A program made the translations under genes and the position numbers. Shown piece after piece: positions 1 through 7,403 of a stretch of DNA of 64,000 nt. The notes under the pieces were generated by a model. That model had not been told where the DNA came from. It did no database searches and saw only the letters and a list, made by a program, of their open reading frames with translations. This stretch comes from JASBTN01 sp965228805 (GTDB taxonomy: Bacteria; Pseudomonadota; Alphaproteobacteria; Rhodobacterales; Rhodobacteraceae). Positions within the stretch are counted from its first letter, which is position 1; each line of letters begins with the position of its first letter. The stretch covers positions 3,472,001 through 3,536,000 of the forward strand of contig NZ_CBDDIE010000003.1 in NCBI RefSeq assembly GCF_965228805.1. The letters run 5' to 3'.

Positions 1-531
1 ATCGGACTGCCCTGGCGCTCGGCCGCGGGCACGGCAGCGAACCTGGCCGACGCCCAGGGCGCTGGCGAGACTCACATGGCGCTCTGGGCCACGCTTTTGG
101 CAGGCGCGACCATGACCTTCCACGCCGCCGGGTGGCTGGAAGGCGGGCTGACCTTCGGGTTCGAGAAATTCCTGATCGACGTGGAGGCCCTGCAGATCCT
201 GCAATCTCTCGCCATGCCGCCCGAAGACGGCACCGACGTGCTGGCCTGGGAGGCCCTGGCGGATGTGCCCCCCGGCGGGCATTTCTTTGCTACCGAGCAC
301 ACGATGGCGCGCTTTCGCGACGCCTTCCACCCGCCCCTGGTGGCGGATCTGTCCAACCACGGCACCTGGTCGGCGGCAGGCGGGTTGGACACGGAAACCC
401 GCGCCACCGCCCTGTGGCAGCAGATCGTCGCTGAGGCCGCGCCGCCCGACGGGGCCGAGGCCCGGGTCGCGCGCATTGCCGAGGATATCGCACGGATCGA
501 GGCACGCGGCGGCACGCCGATCCTGGATTGA
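1..531 (+). CDS. MttB/trimethylamine-methyltransferase family protein, C-terminal part (5'-truncated by window edge)
   Basis: The frame is open from base 1 to the stop at 529-531, so the N-terminus lies outside the window. The visible 176 residues align closely with the C-terminus of the complete MttB-family protein at 57273-58826. Shared landmarks in the same order are GLPxRS, the HAAGWLEGGL block, a GGHFFATEHT block (GHFFGTQHT in the paralog) and a final acidic helix. MttB superfamily enzymes transfer a methyl group from a quaternary or tertiary amine to a corrinoid protein. No in-frame amber codon is visible, so this resembles the non-pyrrolysine branch, whose characterised members act on glycine betaine and similar compounds. 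The substrate is not readable from the sequence. The cognate corrinoid protein may lie upstream, outside the window. Confidence 0.85.
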   Translation: MGLPWRSAAGTAANLADAQGAGETHMALWATLLAGATMTFHAAGWLEGGLTFGFEKFLIDVEALQILQSLAMPPEDGTDVLAWEALADVPPGGHFFATEHTMARFRDAFHPPLVADLSNHGTWSAAGGLDTETRATALWQQIVAEAAPPDGAEARVARIAEDIARIEARGGTPILD

Positions 532-689
532 GCCCCGAACCGCTACCCCTTGCAGCCAGCCCCCCGACCGCCTATCTACGGCTCTGGCGGTTCTGCCCTT
601 CTCGTCACCATGAGGTAAAATTCCGGTGGCCTTAAGCAATTCCGAGGGAGCTGGCTCTGTCATGGCCGTGGCCACGTTACCCGGCACCC

Positions 690-705
690 ACCTGTATATA
701 CAGGT
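690..705. promoter_or_regulatory. 16-bp perfect palindrome upstream of nitroreductase gene (candidate operator)
   Basis: ACCTGTATATACAGGT reads the same on both strands. It lies 78 bases before the nitroreductase start, in the 251-base gap after the MttB-family gene. Its length and symmetry suit a dimeric GntR/TetR-type repressor, but the regulator is not identifiable here. Nothing else distinctive is seen in 532-782. Confidence 0.45.
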
Positions 706-782
706 CCTCGGGAATTCAGACCTCGACGGCTGCGTGCGGTTCCGCCACTTTTACATCCACACATGTCTTTGGGAGGGGACGG

Positions 783-1475
783 ATGTTTTCACGTGATCAG
801 TTGAGCTATGAGGCGCTGCCGCTGCCCGACCGGGCCGATCTGACGGATGCCGAGATGCTGGAAGCCGTGCAGGGTTTCTATGACCAGATGCGGCGGCGCC
901 ATACGGTGCGCGATTTCTCGTCCCGCCCAGTGGCGCGCAAGGTGATCGAGGCGGCCATTCGCACTGCGGGCACCGCGCCTTCGGGGGCCAATCACCAGCC
1001 CTGGAGCTTTGTTGCCATCGCCAACCCGGCCTTGAAATCGCGCATCCGCGCAGAGGCCGAGGAGGAAGAGCGCCGCTTCTACGCCGGTGGCGCGGGCGAC
1101 GAATGGCTGAAGGCATTGGAACCCATCGGCACCAACGAGGACAAGCCGCACCTGGAAATCGCCCCCTGGCTGATCGTGATCTTCGCCCAACGCTGGGGTG
1201 AGTTCGACGATGGCACGCGGTTCAAGAACTACTATGTGCCCGAAAGCGTGGGTATCGCGACCGGGTTTCTGATCGCCGCCCTGCACCAGGCCGGGCTGGT
1301 CAGCCTGACCCATACGCCGAACCCGATGAAGTTCCTGAACGAGGCGCTGGGGCGGCCTGCCTCCGAGAAACCGGTAATGATCCTGGCCGTGGGCCATCCC
1401 GCCGAAGATGCCAAGGTGCCCGCCGTTGCCAAGCTGAAGAAACCGCTGGACGACATCCTGACCGTGTTGGAGTGA
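783..1475 (+). CDS. Nitroreductase family FMN-dependent oxidoreductase
   Basis: This is a 230-residue protein with the nitroreductase fold. Near residues 40-46 it has RRHTVRDF, the usual FMN-phosphate binding arginine region. PSGANHQPWSF follows around residues 72-82, and AGLVSLTHTPNP near 178-189. The length and the substrate-lid insertion with FKNYY and a C-terminal LKKPLDDILTVL resemble the iodotyrosine-deiodinase-like / BluB-neighbour subgroup rather than the short NfnB type. The family uses NAD(P)H to reduce nitro, quinone or dehalogenation substrates via FMN; the substrate here is unknown. A strong Shine-Dalgarno (GGGAGGGG) ends a few bases before the ATG. It appears to be monocistronic, with a 16-bp palindrome upstream and a strong hairpin after the stop. 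Confidence 0.9.
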   Translation: MFSRDQLSYEALPLPDRADLTDAEMLEAVQGFYDQMRRRHTVRDFSSRPVARKVIEAAIRTAGTAPSGANHQPWSFVAIANPALKSRIRAEAEEEERRFYAGGAGDEWLKALEPIGTNEDKPHLEIAPWLIVIFAQRWGEFDDGTRFKNYYVPESVGIATGFLIAALHQAGLVSLTHTPNPMKFLNEALGRPASEKPVMILAVGHPAEDAKVPAVAKLKKPLDDILTVLE

Positions 1476-1486
1476 GCCGCTAAACC

Positions 1487-1519
1487 GAAAACGCCCCACC
1501 GATCCGGCGGGGCGTTTTT
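1487..1519. terminator. Bidirectional Rho-independent terminator
   Basis: AACGCCCC and GGGGCGTT form the stem, followed by TTTTTC on the plus strand and preceded by GAAAA, which gives a T run on the minus strand. It sits between the convergent nitroreductase and small membrane protein genes and can serve both. Confidence 0.8.
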
Positions 1520-1537
1520 CGTTGGATGGGACCGGGC

Positions 1538-1885
1538 TCAGCGGCGGTGCAGATGACCCCGACTCACCGGACCCTGACGCGGATGCCCCTTGGCCGTGGC
1601 CTCGACCCGCACCGGAATGTCGGTCGCTACTGGCGCGCGCGTACCCCGCGTGGGCGTATCGTCCTTCGCCTCCATCCGCATGATCGAGATCGCGAATTGC
1701 ACGCCCGAGAAGATGATGCCGTTGAACATGAACAGCATGATCACTGCCACCACTCCCATGTCCGAGGTCGAGATCAGGTGCCACAGGTTGCCCACATTGG
1801 CCCAGAGCAGCAGCGCCACGAAGACCGCCGACAGGGCGAAGCCGATCAGAACCTGACGGATGTAGAGGCGCACAAGCTTGGGCAT
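1538..1885 (-). CDS. Small two-helix membrane protein, function unknown
   Basis: The open frame extends further upstream, but the start at 1885 is preferred. GGGAG lies 7 bases before that ATG, and the residues upstream of it are atypical. The 115-residue product has two clear hydrophobic spans (about residues 10-32 and 43-68) separated by a short loop with NLWHLISTSD. A basic, proline-rich cytosolic-type tail ends in HLHRR. I do not recognise a named family; comparable small inner-membrane proteins are common in roseobacters. It is transcribed divergently from the secreted protein gene at 2074 and convergently with the nitroreductase gene. Confidence 0.65.
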   Translation of the reverse strand: MPKLVRLYIRQVLIGFALSAVFVALLLWANVGNLWHLISTSDMGVVAVIMLFMFNGIIFSGVQFAISIMRMEAKDDTPTRGTRAPVATDIPVRVEATAKGHPRQGPVSRGHLHRR

Positions 1886-2073
1886 GGGACACTCCCGGTT
1901 TGGAATCACTCTATTCAGCCTAGCGCATATGCGGGTGAAGGAAAGGGGCACCATGTCACATCTGCGTATGCGGGCGGACATGCCACCGACTTGACCCAGA
2001 CTTGACCTATGTCGTGGAAGACCCACTCTGCCCGCCGCATGATGCGCGCGACTCACAGATCCCGGAGCCCGAC

Positions 2074-2430
2074 ATGACCCTGCCCCGCCTCACCGCCCTG
2101 ATTGCCCTGATCGCCGCCCCCGCCCTGGCCGAACCCGTGGTCCTGACCGACGAAGCTGCCTTCCGCGCCTATGCCGTCGACCGCCCGATGGGCTTCGGCA
2201 TCGGCGACCAGGTGATCCACGCCGACGGCACCGTCACCGGCGAGGTCTACGGCCCCGGCAAGTTCACCGGCACCTGGGCATGGCGCGAAGGCTTCTACTG
2301 CCGCGTGCTGGACATGGGCGGCGAAGTCACGCCCGAGGACTGCATGGTGGTGCAGAAGGTCGACGAGGAAACCATGCGCATGGTGCGGGAGCGTGGTGAG
2401 GGGCGGACGTATGAGTTTACGTTCAAGTAG
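2074..2430 (+). CDS. Small secreted/periplasmic protein, function unknown
   Basis: The 118-residue product starts with a short Sec signal peptide (MTLPRLTALIALIAAPALA, cleavage expected after ALA near residue 19). A compact domain follows, with GDQVIHADGTVTGEV, a WAWREGFYCR segment and two cysteines. The layout resembles small beta-rich roseobacter periplasmic proteins described as MORN-like or dihydrodipicolinate-reductase-associated hypotheticals, but I cannot assign a function. ATG 2074 is chosen over the upstream in-frame start at 2002 because CGGAG precedes it and because the signal peptide begins there. Confidence 0.75.
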   Translation: MTLPRLTALIALIAAPALAEPVVLTDEAAFRAYAVDRPMGFGIGDQVIHADGTVTGEVYGPGKFTGTWAWREGFYCRVLDMGGEVTPEDCMVVQKVDEETMRMVRERGEGRTYEFTFK

Positions 2431-2473
2431 GCCCTCGGACTAGAGGCTGCGCTAGCCCATAAACACATAGGAA

Positions 2474-2499
2474 AAAGGGGCGTCAATTGACGCCCCTTT
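2474..2499 (-). terminator. Rho-independent terminator, 26-bp perfect palindrome
   Basis: AAAGGGGCGTC and GACGCCCCTTT flank a CAATTG centre. On the minus strand the hairpin is followed by a T run (TTTTTCC), while on the plus strand only TTTA follows. The polarity therefore favours terminating the minus-strand transcript that carries the 34-codon ORF at 2517-2621. It may also stop read-through from 2430. Confidence 0.8.
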
Positions 2500-2516
2500 A
2501 CTGGTCAAAGCTTCTA

Positions 2517-2621
2517 TCAGTTGCCCCAAAGCCAGCTCAACCAGGACAGGTTGATCGAGACCTTGATACGGATGCTTCCGCCTTTAAGACCACTGGCTTC
2601 GAGAAGCAGGGATGCAGACAT
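2517..2621 (-). CDS. Small ORF, 34 residues, candidate small membrane-associated protein
   Basis: This gene is too short for routine callers. The minus strand has AGGAGG six bases before an ATG at 2621, then 34 codons and TGA at 2517-2519. The peptide begins MSASLLLEASGLKGG and ends in a Trp- and Ser-rich hydrophobic stretch, INLSWLSWLWGN. That tail suggests membrane association or a short amphipathic segment. A promoter-like TTGAAA-17-ATATTC lies upstream at 2784-2812. A strong terminator with its T run on this strand starts 18 bases after the stop. Together these define a transcript of about 300 nt. I do not recognise the peptide, and the transcript could equally be a small RNA in which the ORF is incidental. 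Confidence 0.45.
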   Translation of the reverse strand: MSASLLLEASGLKGGSIRIKVSINLSWLSWLWGN

Positions 2622-2783
2622 CGCAGTCCTCCTATCTCACCTGCGTGGGGGTCCCTTACAGTAGGCGGCACCACGCAACAGGCCAGCTTGCCGCGATGTC
2701 GTTTTCAAGTCATCTGATGCTCGCGGCCAGCCCCGACTATTCCGGTGAACTCCGAAACGTGTAGGATTTCAGGTTCTTGGGAA

Positions 2784-2812
2784 GAATATGGGAGCGTGAA
2801 GTGAGTTTTCAA
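2784..2812 (-). promoter_or_regulatory. Candidate sigma-70 promoter for the small ORF transcript
   Basis: On the minus strand TTGAAA (2812-2807) and ATATTC (2789-2784) are separated by exactly 17 bases. This lies downstream of nusB and about 155 bases upstream of the 34-codon ORF start, so the transcript would have a long leader. The remainder of 2622-2871 shows no other gene. Confidence 0.35.
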
Positions 2813-2871
2813 CGCGCAATCAGAAAGAACTGTGCACGCGTTGCTCGTGGCAGCTCCCACCGTGACTTGCC

Positions 2872-3339
2872 TCAGAACGCCTCGGGCTTCGCTTCGCGCG
2901 CCATGTGGTCCAGAACGGCATTGGCAAACTTGGCCTCGTCCCCTTCCGGGAAGAAGGCCTTGGCCACGTCGACGAACTCGACGATCACCACCTTGGGCGG
3001 GGTCGCGCTCTGCATCAGCTCGGCACCGGCGGCGCGGAAGAGCGCGCGCAGGGTCGGGTCGATGCGGGCGATCGGCCATTTCGCCACCAGCGCGCGGTCG
3101 GTCGCCTGGTCGATGGCCGCCTGGTGGTTCACCGCGTCCTCGATCAGCTTGCGAAACAGCGGCGTGTCGCCTTCGGCCATGGTGTGGGTGTCGAATTCCT
3201 CGCCAAAGCGGTGATCTTCGAACTCCACCCGCACCCGGTCCACGGTCTGGCCGGTCTGCTCCATCTGATAGAGCGCCTGCACGGCAAAGAGCCGCGCGGC
3301 CGATTTCATCTGACGTTTCTGGTTGCCGGACAGGGTCAT
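2872..3339 (-). CDS. nusB: Transcription antitermination factor NusB
   Basis: This 155-residue all-helical RNA-binding factor works with NusE/S10, NusA and NusG on boxA RNA to prevent premature termination of rRNA transcripts. Recognisable motifs are KSAARLFAVQALYQ at the N-terminus, the central IDPTLRALFRAAGAEL and the C-terminal VVIVEFVDVAKAFF. The start at 3339 overlaps the ribH stop (ATGA), indicating translational coupling. A slightly later start at the second Met is also possible. The longer frame upstream to 3555 is only the shadow of ribH. It is the last gene of the ribBA-ribH-nusB operon, an arrangement conserved across alphaproteobacteria. Confidence 0.95.
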   Translation of the reverse strand: MTLSGNQKRQMKSAARLFAVQALYQMEQTGQTVDRVRVEFEDHRFGEEFDTHTMAEGDTPLFRKLIEDAVNHQAAIDQATDRALVAKWPIARIDPTLRALFRAAGAELMQSATPPKVVIVEFVDVAKAFFPEGDEAKFANAVLDHMAREAKPEAF

Positions 3340-3887
3340 GCGCTGGGTGTATCCTTCATCTCGCCCGCCAGCTTGTAGGTCTCGGGCAGGGTCTTGAAAC
3401 CGATCCCCTTGCTGGCGCCGGCCCATTTGCGCGAAAGCGCGACCAGATGCAAGGCCGCAGCGGCCGCGCCGCCCCCTTTGTTCTGGTCGTTCACGTCGGC
3501 GCGGACCTCGGCCTGGGGGCGATTTTCGACGGTCAGGATGCCGTTGCCGATACACAGCCCCTGCAGCCCCATCAGCTGGATCGCGCGGGAGCTGTCGTTA
3601 CAGACGGTGTCATAATGCGTGGTCTCGCCACGGATGACACAGCCCAGGGCGACATAGCCGTCGAAGTTCGACAGGCGGTCGGCCATGGCGATGGCAGTAG
3701 GCACTTCCAGCGCGCCGGGCACTTCGACAATGTCCCAAGTGCCGCCAACGGCCTCGATTTCGGCCTTGGCACCGGCGACCAGGTTGTCGGCAATGTCCTT
3801 GTAGTAAGGGGCGACGACGATCAGGATCTTGACCGGCTTGTCAAAGCTCGGGCGGTCCAGAATGTAATGCTGTTCAGCGGTGGCCAT
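3336..3887 (-). CDS. ribH: 6,7-dimethyl-8-ribityllumazine synthase
   Basis: RibH condenses 5-amino-6-ribitylaminouracil with 3,4-dihydroxy-2-butanone 4-phosphate, the penultimate step of riboflavin synthesis. The 183-residue product contains PYYKDIADNLVAGA at the N-terminus, VPGALEVPTAI (substrate pocket) and ALGCVIRGETTHYD with the catalytic region. GNGILTVEN follows later. It is somewhat longer than the usual 155-160 residues because of an N-terminal extension. It lies 2 bases downstream of ribBA and overlaps nusB, so the three genes are probably cotranscribed. Confidence 0.96.
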   Translation of the reverse strand: MATAEQHYILDRPSFDKPVKILIVVAPYYKDIADNLVAGAKAEIEAVGGTWDIVEVPGALEVPTAIAMADRLSNFDGYVALGCVIRGETTHYDTVCNDSSRAIQLMGLQGLCIGNGILTVENRPQAEVRADVNDQNKGGGAAAAALHLVALSRKWAGASKGIGFKTLPETYKLAGEMKDTPSA

Positions 3888-3889
3888 GG

Positions 3890-5020
3890 TTATTCTCCGT
3901 AAATCGGACGGGTGCCCGTGATGTTCAGCCCATAGGCGTCAAGGCCCACGTATTGCGTGTCCGGGCTGTCGGTCAGCAGCACCATGTCATGCAGCCCCAT
4001 CGAGCTCAGGATCTGCGCGCCCAGGCCGGTGTGGCGAATGGTGCGGGGTCCCTCTTCCTCGTCGTCATGCAGGGTCTTGCGCGGCTCGCGGAACAGGCAG
4101 ACCACGCCGCGACCTTCGCGGGCAATGAGCTCCATCGCGTGGGACAGTTCACCGGCCGGTTTCGGGCCCAGGCCGAGCAGGTCCGAGGCGGCGGTCAGCG
4201 CGTGGGTGCGCACCAGCACCGGTTCCGGCGTGGTGATGTCGCCCTTGATCATCACCACATGTTCGATGCCGTGGATCTGATCGGTAAAGAGGCGCATTTC
4301 CCAATCGCCGCCGAATTCGCTGGTCACCGTCTCGCGCGAGGTCTCGCGCACCAGGTTGTCGTGGCGACGGCGGTAGGCGATCAGATCGGAAATCGTGCCG
4401 ATCTTCATGTCGTGAGTCTTGGCGAACTCCACCAGGTCGGGCAGACGCGCCATGGTGCCGTCGTCCTTCATGATCTCGCAGATCACGCCGGAGGGGTGAC
4501 GGCCCGCCAGTCGGCTAATGTCCACCGCAGCCTCGGTATGGCCGGCACGCACCAGCACGCCGCCGTTGCGCGCGCGCAGCGGGAAGACATGGCCTGGGGT
4601 TGCGATCTCGGCGGGGCCGGTGTTGTCGCCGATGGCAGTGGCCACGGTCAGGGCACGGTCGGCGGCAGAGATGCCGGTGGACACGCCCTCGCGCGCCTCG
4701 ATCGACACGGTAAAGGCAGTCTCATGCCGGGACGAGTTGTGCACGGCCATCATCGGCAGACCCAGCTCGGCCACCCGGTCGGCGGTCAGCGGCAGGCAGA
4801 TCAGGCCACGGCCATGGGTGGCCATGAAGTTGATCACCTCGGGCGTCGCGGCATCGGCGGGGATGACCAGATCGCCTTCGTTCTCGCGGTCCTCGTGGTC
4901 GACCAGGATATACATGCGGCCCTGGCGGGCCTCCTCGATGATTTCCTCCGCCGAGGCGATGGCGGCGGAAAGCCCGGCTTCGACCGGACCCGGCGTTTCA
5001 TAAGTGGTGCTGTCAGCCAT
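3890..5020 (-). CDS. ribB: 3,4-dihydroxy-2-butanone 4-phosphate synthase with degenerate GTP cyclohydrolase II-like domain
   Basis: The 376-residue product has an intact N-terminal RibB domain with the acidic loop DHEDRENEGDLV, the RHETAFTVS segment and a GHVFPLRARNGG motif. This domain converts ribulose 5-phosphate to the four-carbon unit used by RibH. The C-terminal half has the fold outline of RibA (GTP cyclohydrolase II). The zinc site (three cysteines in the family pattern CLTGD...RCDC) is replaced by VRTHALTAASDLLGL, with no cysteines. That half is therefore unlikely to open GTP, and a separate RibA would be needed elsewhere in the genome. The start at 5020 is the ATG followed by ADSTTYETPG; the 29 codons upstream are non-coding leader. 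Confidence 0.93.
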   Translation of the reverse strand: MADSTTYETPGPVEAGLSAAIASAEEIIEEARQGRMYILVDHEDRENEGDLVIPADAATPEVINFMATHGRGLICLPLTADRVAELGLPMMAVHNSSRHETAFTVSIEAREGVSTGISAADRALTVATAIGDNTGPAEIATPGHVFPLRARNGGVLVRAGHTEAAVDISRLAGRHPSGVICEIMKDDGTMARLPDLVEFAKTHDMKIGTISDLIAYRRRHDNLVRETSRETVTSEFGGDWEMRLFTDQIHGIEHVVMIKGDITTPEPVLVRTHALTAASDLLGLGPKPAGELSHAMELIAREGRGVVCLFREPRKTLHDDEEEGPRTIRHTGLGAQILSSMGLHDMVLLTDSPDTQYVGLDAYGLNITGTRPIYGE

Positions 5021-5079
5021 GATTTGTCCCTTGTGGCCCCAGACGAGGGGTGCGCGGTGGTGCAGACTGTCAGATACCG

Positions 5080-5209
5080 CAGGCGCGCGCCTGATACCAG
5101 TGCCCAAAACGACAGGCTGGCGTGCAGATACGCACGGTCACTGGGGATCAATGCGCCCGAGCGGGGCCGGATGGCCCCGCGAGAGATCAAGCGGGCGCGG
5201 AACGCGCCC
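5080..5209 (-). promoter_or_regulatory. Structured leader of the ribBA-ribH-nusB operon
   Basis: The 204 bases between the MBL gene and ribBA contain three strong inverted repeats. CAGGCGCGCGCCTG is a self-complementary 14-mer at 5080-5093. GCGGGGCC and GGCCCCGC pair at 5161-5180, and GGGCGCG and CGCGCCC pair at 5193-5209. The position, directly upstream of a riboflavin operon, invites comparison with the FMN riboswitch, but its conserved blocks are not visible. The leader may be an attenuator or terminator region of another type. Confidence 0.4.
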
Positions 5210-5224
5210 TCCTCTAGGTAATAA

Positions 5225-6193
5225 TTAGAACTGCCAGGTCGCGGGGATGAACTCGAACACATCACCGCGCGGTTTCACGTGCCCCACCCCCGGGAAGGGG
5301 AAGTGATAGCCCAGCACCGCAATCCGATCGGCTGACGCCATGTCCAAGATTTTGCGCCGTGTTGCCGCCGTGCGCTCGCCGTCATGGTCGAAACTGTTGT
5401 ACCAGTCGGGCTTTGCGAAGTTCATCCAGGGGTTCGACATCGCATCCCCCAGCGCCATCAGCTGCTGCCCGCCGCTCTCCACGACCAGGGACATGTGCCC
5501 CGGCGTATGGCCGGGCGTGGCCACCAGCCGCAGCCCCGGCGCGACCTCGTGCCCGTCCTGGGCCAGGGTCCATTCCAGGCCATCCGCCTGCAGGGAGTTC
5601 ACCGCCCCCACCACGAACTGCTGCTCGGCGGGTCCAACCCGGTCGACCAACCCGTCCTGCATCCACCAGTCATATTCATGGGTGCCGATGATGTATTCGG
5701 CATCCGGGAAGATCGGCTCATCAAAGTCGTCGCGAATGCCCCAGATGTGATCCGGGTGCGCATGGGTAATGACCACATGGGTAATGCCCATCGGGTCGAT
5801 CCCGGCGGCCTCCAGATTCTCCATCAACCGCCCCGCCGTGTCGATCCAGCGCGTGCCCGAGCCAACATCCACCAGCACCTTCGCCTCGCCCAACTCGACA
5901 TAGAGGTGGTTGGTGTGGCTGTAGCCCGCCTCCGGGTCCAGATAATGCTCGGCCAGGAAGGCCAGGCGGTCTTCCTCGCTCGCATTGATCGCCTGCCCCG
6001 ACATGGGGATCGAGAAATAGCCGTCCGACACGATCGTCACCTGCGCCTCACCCAGAGTGAAACGGAACTGGGTTGCATTGCCGCCGCCGGGCGGGGTCAG
6101 CACCGCGGCACGCGCAGCGGCGGGCATGGCAAAGGCGGGTGCGGCGGCGGCCAGGCGCAAGAGGTCGCGGCGGGTGGGTTTCAGCAGGCTCAT
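5225..6193 (-). CDS. Tat-exported metallo-beta-lactamase-fold hydrolase
   Basis: The 322-residue protein begins with a twin-arginine signal (TRRDLLRLAAAAPAFAMPAAARA), so it is probably exported folded to the periplasm. The metal motif THAHPDHIWG fits HxHxDH, and TPGHTPGHMSL and LGYHFPFPGVGHV supply the later histidines of a dinuclear zinc site. Members of this group include lactonases and methyl-parathion-hydrolase-like enzymes; the substrate is unknown. The start at 6193 has GAGGAG upstream and sets the twin arginine near residue 8. It lies between the ribE-linked unknown gene and ribBA, 65 and 204 bases away, on the same strand. Confidence 0.85.
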   Translation of the reverse strand: MSLLKPTRRDLLRLAAAAPAFAMPAAARAAVLTPPGGGNATQFRFTLGEAQVTIVSDGYFSIPMSGQAINASEEDRLAFLAEHYLDPEAGYSHTNHLYVELGEAKVLVDVGSGTRWIDTAGRLMENLEAAGIDPMGITHVVITHAHPDHIWGIRDDFDEPIFPDAEYIIGTHEYDWWMQDGLVDRVGPAEQQFVVGAVNSLQADGLEWTLAQDGHEVAPGLRLVATPGHTPGHMSLVVESGGQQLMALGDAMSNPWMNFAKPDWYNSFDHDGERTAATRRKILDMASADRIAVLGYHFPFPGVGHVKPRGDVFEFIPATWQF

Positions 6194-6258
6194 CGGGGTC
6201 TCCTCATCCGGTTGAGCCAATCATATGCGAATTCGAGAATGCGACAAGAGCGCGCAGA

Positions 6259-6819
6259 CTATGGGCCGAAAATTGCCTCCGAGGGCAGGAAGCCGCCCAG
6301 CCGCCCGGCCTCGGCCCACTCCGCCTCCAACGCCGTGTCGCCGATCACCACGACACCGTCCCCGGGCAGGCCCCGCGACGCGGTCAGAGCATGCACTTTC
6401 GCGCGAACCTTCCCCCAGCTGTCACGCAGGTCCGGCGCACGCTCAGCCGCATCAATAACGCCATTCAAGCGATTGAATTCAGATACATTCACTGGCGCAT
6501 GCAGCATCGCCAAACGCCCGCAACGCTTGATCTCGGCAAGCGTTTGCGCCCGCCCCTCTGGGATGGTCACGACCCGCGGCCCGACCCTCAGCGCATTCGA
6601 GGAAAACAGCAGCGCCACGATATCGCGCCCATTCGCCGCCCGGATCGAGGCATAGGATTTGTAATCGATCCCCAGCTCCTTGGCGCGGCGAATGCGCAGG
6701 CGCACCACTTCGATGGGTAGCTGCGGCAGTAGCTCACGCCGCGCCCGGCGCCAGGCATAGCGCCGCCAGCCCGAGCCGCCCTCAAGGGTCGGCCCGTTGT
6801 TATGGCCGATCCCGCTCAC
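6259..6819 (-). CDS. Hypothetical protein starting MSGIGHNNGP
   Basis: This 186-residue basic protein has no recognised catalytic motif. Its first residues (SGIGHNNGPTLE) form a short N-terminal signature shared by otherwise unrelated alphaproteobacterial proteins. The middle has Arg-rich helices such as WRRARRELLPQ and RLRIRRAKELG, and the C-terminus has VVVIGDTALEAEW. Its start overlaps the ribE stop (ATGA), so translation is coupled to riboflavin synthase. A role in flavin metabolism is only guilt by association. Confidence 0.7.
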   Translation of the reverse strand: MSGIGHNNGPTLEGGSGWRRYAWRRARRELLPQLPIEVVRLRIRRAKELGIDYKSYASIRAANGRDIVALLFSSNALRVGPRVVTIPEGRAQTLAEIKRCGRLAMLHAPVNVSEFNRLNGVIDAAERAPDLRDSWGKVRAKVHALTASRGLPGDGVVVIGDTALEAEWAEAGRLGGFLPSEAIFGP

Positions 6820-7403
6820 GAATACTCCGCCAGCCGCGCGACGTAGCGCGCGAGCGTATCGATTTCCAGGTTGATCCGGTCACCGACCTTGGCCGCGCCC
6901 CAGTTGGTCACGTCTTTGGTGTGCGAGATCAGGTTCACCCCGAACGTGTCGCCATTCACTTCGTTCACCGTCAGCGAAGTGCCGTTCAGCGCGACCGAGC
7001 CCTTGGGCGCAATGAACTTCGCCAGTTCCGAGGGCGCCTTGAAAGTCACACGGGTCGAATCCCCCTCGCCGTGCATCTCGACGATCTCGGCCACGCCATC
7101 CACGTGGCCGGACACGATGTGACCGCCCAACTCGTCGCCCACTTTCAGCGCGCGTTCCAGGTTCACCGCGTGGCCGACCTCCCAGTCGCCCAGATTGGTC
7201 TTGGACACGGTTTCTGCCGAGATATCAACCTCGTACCAGCCATCGCCCAGGGTCACGACCGTCAGGCACACCCCGTCCGAGGCGATCGACGCCCCCAGGT
7301 CGATCCCCGCCACGTCATAAGCAGTTTCGATACGCGCGCGCAGGTCGCCCGCCTTTTCCAGCGCCGCAATGCGGCCCACGTCGGTGATGATCCCGGTGAA
7401 CAT
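6816..7403 (-). CDS. ribE: Riboflavin synthase, alpha subunit
   Basis: Riboflavin synthase dismutates two molecules of 6,7-dimethyl-8-ribityllumazine. The 195-residue protein starts with MFTGIITDVG, the family signature. It has the expected internal duplication of two lumazine-binding barrels, each with a GxSLTV-type motif (SDGVCLTVV and LNGTSLTVNEV). GGHIVSGHVDG lies between them. A good ribosome site (GAAGGAGAG) precedes the start. Upstream, it is divergent from kpsS across a 222-base gap. It has been separated from ribD and nrdR by the inserted capsule genes. Confidence 0.96.
   Translation of the reverse strand: MFTGIITDVGRIAALEKAGDLRARIETAYDVAGIDLGASIASDGVCLTVVTLGDGWYEVDISAETVSKTNLGDWEVGHAVNLERALKVGDELGGHIVSGHVDGVAEIVEMHGEGDSTRVTFKAPSELAKFIAPKGSVALNGTSLTVNEVNGDTFGVNLISHTKDVTNWGAAKVGDRINLEIDTLARYVARLAEYS

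Noticed and set aside
3340..3555. Upstream extension of the nusB frame
   Set aside because: It lies inside ribH in another frame; the ATGA overlap and the NusB motifs place the start at 3339.
6259..6819. MSGIGHNNGP N-terminus taken as a sign of a phage gene
   Set aside because: The motif also occurs in phage proteins, but the gene is translationally coupled to ribE and has no other phage neighbour.
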